A stretch of DNA of 64,000 nucleotides, taken from a bacterium (lineage in GTDB: Bacteria > Bacteroidota > Ignavibacteria > SZUA-365). Of this stretch, positions 8,673-16,490 are shown piece by piece. Positions within the stretch are counted from its first letter, which is position 1, and each line of letters begins with the position of its first letter. Below the pieces are notes generated by a model, which was given only the letters and a program-made list of their open reading frames with translations, was not told the DNA's origin and searched no databases. The DNA lies in contig JAHLLD010000004.1 of NCBI GenBank assembly GCA_020444325.1, positions 186,001 through 250,000 on the forward strand, written 5' to 3'. The position numbers were made by a program, and so were the translations under genes.

Positions 8673-9539
8673 ATGAAACAGGTTTTGGTTGCCGGAGCGA
8701 CAGGCTACCTTGGCCGCCACCTCGTCAGGGAACTGCATGCCCGGGGGTACAGGGTACGAGCCCTGGCGAGAAATGCGGACAGGCTGCGCAATCTTGAGAC
8801 TTCCATCGATGAAGTTTTTGTTGGTGAAGTCACCGATCCCGGGACGTTACGCGGTGTCTGCAATAATGCCGATGCCGTCATTTCTGCCGTTGGTATCACG
8901 AAGCAGAAGGATGGCCTCAGCTACATGGATGTCGATTACCAGGGGAACAGGAATCTCCTTTCCGAGGCGGAGGATGCAGGAGTAGGGCGGTTCGTCTACG
9001 TATCGGTGTTCACGGCCGGTGAGGCTATGCAGGATCTGGCGATCGTGAAAGCGAAGACGCGCTTTACGAGCTGTCTGAAGAAATCCCGACTCGCACATAC
9101 AATCATATATCCGAATGGATTCTTTTCCGACATGATGGAGTACCTGCACATGGCGGAGAAAGGGAGGGCGTATGTGCTCGGGGATGGAAATGCGAGGGCG
9201 AATCCCATCCATGGAGCGGACCTTGCCGCTGTGACCGTGGATGCGATGGAAAACGAAACGGAAGAAATATCGGTCGGTGGACCGGAGGTTTTCACGCATC
9301 GTGAAATTGCTGCATTGGCGTTCGAGGCGGTTGAGAAACCACCAAAGATCGTGAGGGTACCGACGTGGATTGCAGCGGCGTTGTTGTGGCTGCTGCGGTT
9401 GTGCACCCCCGCACGGATTTATGGACCGCTGGAATTCTTTGTGACGGTCTTATCCCAGGATATGATCGCTCCTGTAAAGGGTATCCGAAAACTATCCGCA
9501 TTCTTTCTGGAAAGTGCATTACTGCAGAGGAGGTCGTGA
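8673..9539 (+). CDS. NmrA-like SDR family NAD(P)-binding protein
   Basis: A 288-residue atypical short-chain dehydrogenase/reductase. The N-terminus has the Rossmann motif GATGYLGRHL (residues 8-17), followed by the basic stretch RVRALARN that favours NADP(H). Mid-protein features are 'ISAVGITKQK' and 'FVYVSVF', with no YxxxK in the usual place, as in NmrA-like members. A hydrophobic segment (WIAAALLWLLRL) lies near residue 235. The start at 8673 is chosen because it has an AAGGA box ten bases upstream and begins the Rossmann strand; the 28 upstream in-frame codons do not fit. It overlaps the next gene by one base (TGATG), so the two are translationally coupled. Likely an oxidoreductase or redox-sensing binding protein of the operon. 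Confidence 0.87.
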   Translation: MKQVLVAGATGYLGRHLVRELHARGYRVRALARNADRLRNLETSIDEVFVGEVTDPGTLRGVCNNADAVISAVGITKQKDGLSYMDVDYQGNRNLLSEAEDAGVGRFVYVSVFTAGEAMQDLAIVKAKTRFTSCLKKSRLAHTIIYPNGFFSDMMEYLHMAEKGRAYVLGDGNARANPIHGADLAAVTVDAMENETEEISVGGPEVFTHREIAALAFEAVEKPPKIVRVPTWIAAALLWLLRLCTPARIYGPLEFFVTVLSQDMIAPVKGIRKLSAFFLESALLQRRS

Positions 9540-10501
9540 TGGCGAACCGCATAGATATACACCACCATCTCATACCCGAGGAATATGTCTCACTGCTGGC
9601 AACTCTTGGAATCAAAGGGACGCCGGCAGTGGACTTTCCCGCCTGGTCACCGGAGAAAGCGCTCAGGGTGATGAAGCAAAACAAGATCGACATAGCCTTA
9701 CTTTCGCTATCCACCCCGGGAAGCTATTTCAAGGATGATGCTTTCTCCTGCAAGCTCACCAGGATGACCAACGAGTACAGTGCCGAGCTCATTGAACGGC
9801 ATCCCGAACGCTTCGGTGCTTTCGCGGCATTGCCCCTGCCGGATGTTGAGGGTGCGCTAGCAGAAATAAATTACGCCTTTGACACTCTCGGACTCGATGG
9901 TGTCGGACTCCTTACAAACTACGAAGGTCGCTATCTGGGGGACCCTCTTTTCGAGAAGGTCTTCGACGAGTTGAATCGCCGGAAGGCCGTGGTCTTTGTG
10001 CATCCCACCGATTACCTGGTCATGGAGGAGCGCTACGCCATGCTGACCCCGATTCTCGAACGGTTGCTGGAGACCACACGGGCGGTCACCAATCTGCTGA
10101 TGTCGGGTACACTGTCGCGGTATCCGGACATCCGCTTCATCCTTGCCCACGGTGGCGGATCGGTGCCTTACCTGGCCGAGCGTATCGCCGTTGGAATGGA
10201 CGATGCCGCGCACGCAGCACTCGACCGTGGAATGCGTGCACCTGTTGATATCGATGAAGGTCTCGAACTACTGAGACGTCTGTATTTCGACACGGCACAG
10301 CCCGGGGACGCACATCTCTGGACGGTGAAGGAGTTCGCAGGTGTTGAGCATATCCTCTTCGGTACCGACTCCGGCTGGGTGACTCCGATTGACTCGCGCC
10401 TCACAACCAAAGCAATTGCAACGTTCAGCGGATTCAGCAAATCCCAGCAGAAACTTGTCGACCGCGAAAACGCTCTCACTTTGTTTCCCCGCTTTGCGTA
10501 A
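9539..10501 (+). CDS. ACMSD-type metal-dependent amidohydrolase/decarboxylase (intact active site)
   Basis: A 320-residue member of the amidohydrolase_2 family, which includes aminocarboxymuconate-semialdehyde decarboxylase and 6-methylsalicylate-type decarboxylases. By alignment with the ACMSD pattern the metal and catalytic positions are all present: HxH (His8, His10), His155 in VFVHP, His204 in AHGGG and Asp277 in FGTDSG. The protein is probably cytoplasmic and acts on a small aromatic or unsaturated carboxylate, releasing CO2 or water; the substrate cannot be read. A GAGGAGG-like box precedes the ATG. It is the first of two tandem paralogues; the second begins 13 bases after this stop. 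Confidence 0.9.
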   Translation: MANRIDIHHHLIPEEYVSLLATLGIKGTPAVDFPAWSPEKALRVMKQNKIDIALLSLSTPGSYFKDDAFSCKLTRMTNEYSAELIERHPERFGAFAALPLPDVEGALAEINYAFDTLGLDGVGLLTNYEGRYLGDPLFEKVFDELNRRKAVVFVHPTDYLVMEERYAMLTPILERLLETTRAVTNLLMSGTLSRYPDIRFILAHGGGSVPYLAERIAVGMDDAAHAALDRGMRAPVDIDEGLELLRRLYFDTAQPGDAHLWTVKEFAGVEHILFGTDSGWVTPIDSRLTTKAIATFSGFSKSQQKLVDRENALTLFPRFA

Positions 10502-10514
10502 TTGGAGATTTATC

Positions 10515-11402
10515 ATGTCAGGAACTATCTCAAATATTGATATCCATCATCACATGCTGCCCCCGTTCTATATCGAAGCCTTGAAGCGAAATGGCATTGA
10601 TGTACGCACGCTGCCTGATTGGTCCCCCGAAGCCTCCGTCAGCATGATGGATGCGCTGGGTATTGAGAAGGCAATGCTGTCCGTGCCGTCTCCCGTGGGA
10701 TGTGACCGGGAGGTTACGCGTTCCATCAATGCATATGCCTCACAGATCAGACGTTCGCATCCGGCGAGATTCGGAGTATTTGCATCCATTCCTTTCCCGG
10801 ATGTTGATGCTTCAATCCGCGAAATTGGCTTCGCCCTGGATTCACTTTCACTCGATGGCGTTATCTGCTTTTCCAATGTTGATGGCGCATACCTCGGGGA
10901 TCCGGAATATGACGCTATCCTTGATGAACTCAATCATCGACATGCCATGGTTTTTGTCCACTCGAATGATCGTCCGGGAATAGAAGACCATACAGCGTCA
11001 GATCCTTTTGTGGAATATCCCATGGACGTATCCCGCGCATACGCTCGACTGGTTTACAGCCACGCCTTTGAGCGATTTCGCAACATCCGCTGGGTGTTCG
11101 CGGGTGCGGGGGGTGTCGTTCCTTTCCTGGCTGAAAGGATAGGGAAGCTTCACTACGTGAACGGAAAGAACCTTCGATGGGGACGCGTCATCGCCGACCT
11201 GGTGATGAAGCGAAACAGCGGACGGGATCTGGCCAAGACTGTTTCCTACGACACTGCCGATATCGGAATTCATTACACTCTGTACGGACTCGAACACCTG
11301 GTTGATCGCGACAGGATTCGCTTTGGCTCGAATTTCCCTTTCTCAGACAAAACAATATCTGGACAGATGCTTCATGTGCTCAACAGCAGAAGTCCGGTAT
11401 AA
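10515..11402 (+). CDS. ACMSD-family paralogue with altered active site
   Basis: A 295-residue paralogue of the preceding protein; both share the DIHHH start, the PDV...EI.FALD.L.LDG segment and the PFLAERI segment. It keeps HxH (His11, His13) and the VFVH histidine (His149). The AHGGG histidine is replaced by glycine (FAGAGG, residue 197), and the metal-binding aspartate of GTD is replaced by asparagine (FGSNFPF, residue 273). In the ACMSD family these correspond to the catalytic His and a metal ligand, so decarboxylase chemistry is unlikely. ACMSD-type enzymes act as dimers, so this could be a regulatory partner of the first copy. A GGAG box lies nine bases before the ATG. Confidence 0.85.
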   Translation: MSGTISNIDIHHHMLPPFYIEALKRNGIDVRTLPDWSPEASVSMMDALGIEKAMLSVPSPVGCDREVTRSINAYASQIRRSHPARFGVFASIPFPDVDASIREIGFALDSLSLDGVICFSNVDGAYLGDPEYDAILDELNHRHAMVFVHSNDRPGIEDHTASDPFVEYPMDVSRAYARLVYSHAFERFRNIRWVFAGAGGVVPFLAERIGKLHYVNGKNLRWGRVIADLVMKRNSGRDLAKTVSYDTADIGIHYTLYGLEHLVDRDRIRFGSNFPFSDKTISGQMLHVLNSRSPV

Positions 11403-11516
11403 GAATGCTTTTCCCAATCAGATCACTCGGGGTGCTGATATTCAGCTGTGGTTTGATTATATATGGAAACGTCTTGAGAAAGGTATGACAGTACAGGCAA
11501 CATGGAGAATTGAGCG

Positions 11517-12527
11517 ATGAGCACACAACGCAACTTTCAGGTCCGACTTGCCAGCCGTCCTGACGGGATTCCAGCTCGAGAGCATTGGGAACTGGGTTGG
11601 AGCGATATCGACAGTCCATCTGATGGCGAAGTCCTCATCGAAACAGCCTTCATTTCAATCGACCCATCAATGCGTGGGTGGTTGAGAGACACGGAATCAT
11701 ACCTTCCTCCAGTAGCGATCGGTGACGTGATGAGAGCGGGAGGAGTCGGTACTGTAATCGTCTCAAAGCACCCGGACTTCAAGGAAGGGGACCAGGTCGT
11801 CGGACATCCAGGCGTTCAGTCTTATGCTGTTGTGCCCGGGAGTACGCTGCGAAAAGCCAGTCAAGACGTTGCGCCACTGCACGCATTTCTGGGGCCACTG
11901 GGCATACCAGGACTGACGGCGTATTTCGGTATTACCGAAGTGGGTGCTGTTGGTGAAGGAGATACGGTTCTCGTTTCCGCTGCTGCTGGAGCCGTGGGAT
12001 CCATCGCTGGTCAGATTGCCCGAATGCGGGGTGCGGGACGCGTCATTGGCATAGCAGGAAGTGATGAAAAGTGCCGGCACATCGTCAAGGACCTTGGGTT
12101 TGACGCTGCGATCAACTACAGAACTCAAGCAGTGGGGAACAGGATCAGCGACCATGCTCCCGAAGGGATTGATGTTTATTTCGACAACGTCGGTGGGGAT
12201 ATTCTCGACGAAGCGCTCGCGCGCCTCCGTATTGGAGGAAGGGTCGTTCTCTGCGGTGCCATCTCCCAGTACAACGACCTGGAAAACGTGCGGGGACCGA
12301 GAAACTACCTGTCGCTCCTTGTCAAACGAGCACGAATGCAGGGATTTATCGTTACCGATTTTGCAAAACAATTCCAGAGTGCAATCGAAGAAATCTCGGG
12401 ATTGCTTGCAGCAGGTTCGCTCAGGTACCGGCATACCATCGTGCAGGGCCTCGAGACCTTTCCGGAGACTTTTCAAAGACTCTTTACCGGAGAAAAACTC
12501 GGCAAGCTTCTCATACAGGTTGATTGA
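11517..12527 (+). CDS. NADP-dependent medium-chain reductase, CurA / prostaglandin-reductase type
   Basis: A 336-residue zinc-independent MDR-family enzyme of the leukotriene B4 dehydrogenase / curcumin reductase group, which reduces the C=C bond of alpha,beta-unsaturated carbonyls with NADPH. Visible are the N-terminal 'ISIDPSMRGWL' strand typical of this group, the GVGTVIVSKHPDFKEGDQV region, the Rossmann motif AAAGAVGSIAGQIA (about 155-168), the YFDNVGG motif and the C-terminal GKLLIQV. The ATG at 11517 has GGAG ten bases upstream. It is the fifth gene of the apparent operon, 114 bases after the second amidohydrolase. Together with the SDR it points to reduction of reactive carbonyl intermediates. 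Confidence 0.92.
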   Translation: MSTQRNFQVRLASRPDGIPAREHWELGWSDIDSPSDGEVLIETAFISIDPSMRGWLRDTESYLPPVAIGDVMRAGGVGTVIVSKHPDFKEGDQVVGHPGVQSYAVVPGSTLRKASQDVAPLHAFLGPLGIPGLTAYFGITEVGAVGEGDTVLVSAAAGAVGSIAGQIARMRGAGRVIGIAGSDEKCRHIVKDLGFDAAINYRTQAVGNRISDHAPEGIDVYFDNVGGDILDEALARLRIGGRVVLCGAISQYNDLENVRGPRNYLSLLVKRARMQGFIVTDFAKQFQSAIEEISGLLAAGSLRYRHTIVQGLETFPETFQRLFTGEKLGKLLIQVD

Positions 12528-12559
12528 CCTCATCACCAGGAACAGCGCGTGTTAAATCA

Positions 12560-13036
12560 ATGAGTATCATTCTGGATGCACTGCTGGGCGGCGTTGCCGC
12601 AACTGTGACAATGGACCTGCTAACGGGCATCGCGAGGCGGTTCCGATTCGCCGAAGGTGCAAAGGGTGCATGGGTCGGCCGATGGTATCTGGGCATGCTT
12701 CATGGACGATGGGTGCATGCGGATATCAGTACATCTCCTGAATGCAGGGGGGAAAAGACCGCTTCACTGGCGGGGCATTATATGATTGGCACCGTACTTG
12801 CCGCCGTCTATGTGCACGGTGCCGGATGGCTGGGCCTGTCGCCGGAAAGCCTTCCGAATGCTGTCGGCTTCGGCATCGCCACAGTTATCTTCCCACTCTT
12901 CCTCGTGTATCCAGGATTGGGATTCGGCTGTTGTGGCCGCAGGGTATCGCAGTTGAAACCATTGCAGACCAGCTACCTGAGCCACATCTTCTACGGCATC
13001 GGGCTCTGGTGGAGTATGTTGGTGTTCATGAAATGA
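12560..13036 (+). CDS. DUF2938-like membrane protein
   Basis: A 158-residue protein with four predicted membrane segments. It begins MSIILDALLGGVAATVTMDL, carries a GRWYLGML...HADI loop, and ends in a 'SYLSHIFYGIGLWW' segment; these features fit the DUF2938 family of small membrane proteins of unknown function. A TTG start twelve codons upstream would overlap the preceding gene by four bases, but the ATG at 12560 begins the conserved part and is preferred. It is the last gene of the operon, 32 bases after the reductase. The role is unknown; a transport or export partner for the pathway is possible but not supported directly. Confidence 0.75.
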   Translation: MSIILDALLGGVAATVTMDLLTGIARRFRFAEGAKGAWVGRWYLGMLHGRWVHADISTSPECRGEKTASLAGHYMIGTVLAAVYVHGAGWLGLSPESLPNAVGFGIATVIFPLFLVYPGLGFGCCGRRVSQLKPLQTSYLSHIFYGIGLWWSMLVFMK

Positions 13037-13168
13037 GGTGTACATAGATGAGCGACACCAGGTGCGCACTACCCATGCGCAGCATTGTCTTTCTTGCCGT
13101 GCGGACCGTGACACTGGTCTGCATCAGGGATTGGGTTCACGGGAGAGGTCGAACGCACCACAACGTAA

Positions 13169-13408
13169 TCAGACTTCAAATACTCCGAGCACGCCAAGAA
13201 TCGCCACGACAATCCCGAGTGCTGCAAGTACAGACAGGTACTTGAGGTTATTCCATTTTCCCGGTGCGTTGCGGAACTCCATGAAGAAAGAGAAGAAGCT
13301 GAAAAAGAAAAGAAACCATGCATTGTGCATGGAGAAACCCAGTAAACCGATGCATCCGAGAAATCCGAGAAATCCGTTGTGATAGCCGGGATTTTGAGTC
13401 TGTGCCAT
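13169..13408 (-). CDS. Small membrane protein with Gly-Phe-Leu-Gly repeat
   Basis: A 79-residue protein with three hydrophobic stretches and a basic, aromatic loop (EFRNAPGKWNNLKY). Its start is supported by GCGGAG eight bases upstream. The N-terminal part has the repeated motif GFLGFLGCIGLLGF, encoded by a short direct repeat. It lies 43 bases downstream of the VIT-type T9SS gene on the same strand and may be its operon partner. DUF3796-like small membrane proteins look similar in length and pattern, but I am not certain of the family. Confidence 0.6.
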   Translation of the reverse strand: MAQTQNPGYHNGFLGFLGCIGLLGFSMHNAWFLFFFSFFSFFMEFRNAPGKWNNLKYLSVLAALGIVVAILGVLGVFEV

Positions 13409-13451
13409 TTTACACTCCGCTTAAGTTTTTTGGGATCGCTGCAGTCACACC

Positions 13452-16217
13452 TCAGTCGCGCAACGCCACGAGCCGGACGATCATCCGTGTCCCCGGTCCC
13501 GCGATCTCTCGCGCGGTGAGGCAGATGAAGTACGTTCCTGCCACAAGCCGGCGGCCTGCATCGTCAGTACCATCCCAGGTAAAGGATTTCGTTCCCGACA
13601 CCTCCTCGTCCCAGGTGATGCTGCGTACCCTGCGGCCCTGCATGTCGAACACGGCAACGCGCACACGAGCGGGCTTGGGCGCGCTGACGGAGATGGTGGC
13701 ACTGCCGGAAAAGGGATTCGGGTACACCGACATCGTGAGGGAATCCAGCGTCGGTGATGCGGGAAGGGGAGGCGCGTCCTTCGTACCTGGATCGTCTGGA
13801 TCATCCTTGTACTTGATCGTGTCGGCATCGAGCACAAGGAAAGCCGTATAGTCGCAGAGGAGGCGATATTTCATCGCAAGGTTGACGATGGCGGCGGTAT
13901 CCTCCGGTGCAGTACGGAAGAGCGTATTCAGGTTCTCGTTGGCAAGCATTGCGGGGATGATGCGGTCCATCAGCGTCGTGTCAAGGGGTACATCCACCGA
14001 TACCTTGACAGTCTGCATGTTGGCGCTCCCCTGGAATCGCGCATGCACGTCGAAGGTCAGGGTGCTTGCTGACGTAGTGGAGCCGATGAAGAAGCGTGGT
14101 TTGTTCCCGTCACCCGGTACGGGGTTCACCTCCATACCCTGATGCAGCTGTCCCGCGCCATCATCAACAGTCACGGCAACCGACAGCGAATCCATGACCG
14201 GGTAAGCGTAGCGATTCCTCGACGAGATGATGGAAATCCACGGATCCGTATCCAGCTTGTAATGCTCGCCGCCAAACACATCCGCCACCGTTTTCAGTAG
14301 ATACCCGCTTCCGAGGTACTCGACCATGTTGTCGAAGAGGGAGGCGGGTCTGTACAGGTTGCCATCGAGCAGGTTGACCGTGTGGATCACCGGTACCGCA
14401 CCCAGGTAGCGAGCAGCATAAAGCGCCGTCCATGCCTGCGCGTCCTGCTTTTCAAACAAGGTGTCCGTATTACTCAGTACAATCGCCTCATCGAACGTAT
14501 CCCTGTTATACGTCACCCTGACGCTGTCGAGGAGTGCGGTGAGAAGCTGTTCACCCGAGAACGAATTCAGTCCGAGCAACGGAACGTTGATGGCGGTCTT
14601 TTGCGCAGCGTCATCCCTGAATTCCCAGAGGGCGCTTATTATCAGCAGGCCATTGGCGATTTTCTTGGAGATGACATACGGCCGCCCCTGAGCGTCTGCT
14701 ACCTCGATGACAACAGAGGTATCCGGCGTATAGGTCAGGTAATTGAAATTGTAGTGCAGGAAAGTCTGTGGGAAGAATTTCCCTATGTTGCCCTGCCTGT
14801 TGCTGTGTAACAGCAGATTCTCTTCGGGGATCCTTTCTATCGACAATCCCGGGATGTAGTGCTTCCCGAGTCGCTCAGGTTTGACCCGATTGTAATCAAA
14901 GTAAGTGAGAAATCTTCCACCCTGGACGAAGAAGCTATCGAGTCGCACAATGATTTCCTCGAGATGCTCTGCTGTGTTCCCAGCGGCCTCACTGCCCTGC
15001 TCATAGGCCGCGATGACATCCGCGGAGCGGAAGTTCTGGAGGGCGGTGTGCAGATTTTCGTATTCGCTGTGCGTTGCGTAATTGTCCAGACCGGGAAACT
15101 GCCAGCATGTGACGGCGTGTTCGTCGCAATACAGGATGTGGGGAATAACCTCCGCTCTGATCTCCTGGCCCCAGTCGCTGTTTGCGAAGGATCCTATGAG
15201 GACGTCGATGCTGTCTTCATGTCCCGGCATCCACCCGGACCCAACAGGCTGCACCCTGTGTGCGCCGGCGACCAGGAGCTGGATGCTGTCCTGGGGTTTC
15301 GCAGCGTAATGCAGAAGCTGCTTCACCGAAGGGAGCAGTGTCGTAAAGTTTTTGCAATGTCCACCACTCAGATCGAGACCGACGAGAAGGCGTTTCGCTG
15401 TGGAATCGACAGTCAGGTTAAAGAGCGCTCCGGGATCGAAGCCGAACTGGAAGTATGTCCCGTCGTAGGGTGGACTGACCGCACCGAAGTTGTATCCTCC
15501 CGGAAATTCCATGCTGAAACCGAGAGTGAGTCCGGTCAATTCCGATATATCGACGAGTTTCATTGTTTTATAGGAGTAGCCCGCGGAATCGGTCCAGGCC
15601 CCGAACGACTGCATCGGGAGTTCGGTGATGGTCGGTTCCCCCCACACCTTGTCTGCCACCTTGAACATGATATTCAGCGGTTTCAGGTCGGCGTTGTTAT
15701 CCATGAGCATCTTCAGTGGCAATTCCGCCGCTGCGGATTTCCCCATCCACAGCGTTGGCGTGATAAACATGAGCTTGAGCTGCCGCGTCGAGCCCGAAGT
15801 GAGTGGATAGACATGCAGCTCGAAGATATTCCCCTCTTTCGCGAGGAAGGCCGGGTCGCGATGACTCTGTACAATGCTGTCATACACGGCGCGAGCGGAC
15901 CATGTACTCATGATCCTGCCGCGCACGCAAATGTTGCTGATCCACAACCAGAGATCATTGACTACGGCTTTTTGCGGCAGGCGGAAGCGGTGGTCGATTT
16001 CCACCTCCGGCGAATTGCCGAACTGCCCATGATCGCCATACGTCAGAATGAGCGTCTGCTGTACGTAGGCGCCATGCGGTTCGACGATGAGCGTCGCGTC
16101 GTCGATGTACCCCGGTTTTGTTCCGTACGCGCTGGTTCTCGTACTGAGCTGCGCCTGCAGCGTTGTCGCGAGGAGCAGTAGTAACGCAATCCCCAGAAAC
16201 GGCCGTAGTGCCTTCAT
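13452..16217 (-). CDS. T9SS-secreted VIT-domain protein with VWA-like region
   Basis: A 921-residue exported protein: signal peptide (1-24, ending LQAQ), then a VIT (vault / inter-alpha-trypsin) domain at about 30-175. The VIT evidence is the diagnostic ARAVYDSIVQSHRDPAFL and the later NIFELHVYPL...TRQLKL. A VWA-like region follows near 280-430 with LDLSGGH in place of the DxSxS metal site, so metal binding is doubtful. The MKYRLLCDYTAFLVLD segment near residue 800 also recurs in VIT-VWA proteins. The C-terminal 85 residues form a FlgD-like/T9SS tail (VYPNPFSGSATISV, then DGTDDAGRRLVAGTY). The ATG at 16217 has GGAGG five bases upstream; a GTG two codons earlier is less well placed. Inferred: a surface adhesion or matrix-binding protein. 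Confidence 0.85.
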   Translation of the reverse strand: MKALRPFLGIALLLLLATTLQAQLSTRTSAYGTKPGYIDDATLIVEPHGAYVQQTLILTYGDHGQFGNSPEVEIDHRFRLPQKAVVNDLWLWISNICVRGRIMSTWSARAVYDSIVQSHRDPAFLAKEGNIFELHVYPLTSGSTRQLKLMFITPTLWMGKSAAAELPLKMLMDNNADLKPLNIMFKVADKVWGEPTITELPMQSFGAWTDSAGYSYKTMKLVDISELTGLTLGFSMEFPGGYNFGAVSPPYDGTYFQFGFDPGALFNLTVDSTAKRLLVGLDLSGGHCKNFTTLLPSVKQLLHYAAKPQDSIQLLVAGAHRVQPVGSGWMPGHEDSIDVLIGSFANSDWGQEIRAEVIPHILYCDEHAVTCWQFPGLDNYATHSEYENLHTALQNFRSADVIAAYEQGSEAAGNTAEHLEEIIVRLDSFFVQGGRFLTYFDYNRVKPERLGKHYIPGLSIERIPEENLLLHSNRQGNIGKFFPQTFLHYNFNYLTYTPDTSVVIEVADAQGRPYVISKKIANGLLIISALWEFRDDAAQKTAINVPLLGLNSFSGEQLLTALLDSVRVTYNRDTFDEAIVLSNTDTLFEKQDAQAWTALYAARYLGAVPVIHTVNLLDGNLYRPASLFDNMVEYLGSGYLLKTVADVFGGEHYKLDTDPWISIISSRNRYAYPVMDSLSVAVTVDDGAGQLHQGMEVNPVPGDGNKPRFFIGSTTSASTLTFDVHARFQGSANMQTVKVSVDVPLDTTLMDRIIPAMLANENLNTLFRTAPEDTAAIVNLAMKYRLLCDYTAFLVLDADTIKYKDDPDDPGTKDAPPLPASPTLDSLTMSVYPNPFSGSATISVSAPKPARVRVAVFDMQGRRVRSITWDEEVSGTKSFTWDGTDDAGRRLVAGTYFICLTAREIAGPGTRMIVRLVALRD

Positions 16218-16490
16218 CTCCACCTCCAGATATTATGTATGAGCGATTCCTTCCGTCGATTCTCCGGCCCACCCGTCGGGGAAACCGACCCAGACCCGCG
16301 TGAGCAGCTGCTGCGCGGGAATTCAGTTTTGCAGACAAGAATATCCAAAACATACCGACTGGCATGGTCAATCGCAAGGGATGCCCGGAGGCGGGCATCT
16401 TCTTCAGGACTGCTGCACCGGATAAGGCGTTCACATCGTTTCTCTGCGGGAGTCACTTGCATGTGACCATCCCAGGATTGAAGTTTCTGT

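Noticed and set aside
13330-13400. Short direct repeat (GAGAAATCC twice)
   Set aside because: Explained by the GFLGFLG repeat of the small membrane protein.
14859-16181. Plus-strand open frame of 440 codons
   Set aside because: Shadow of the VIT-type T9SS gene on the opposite strand.
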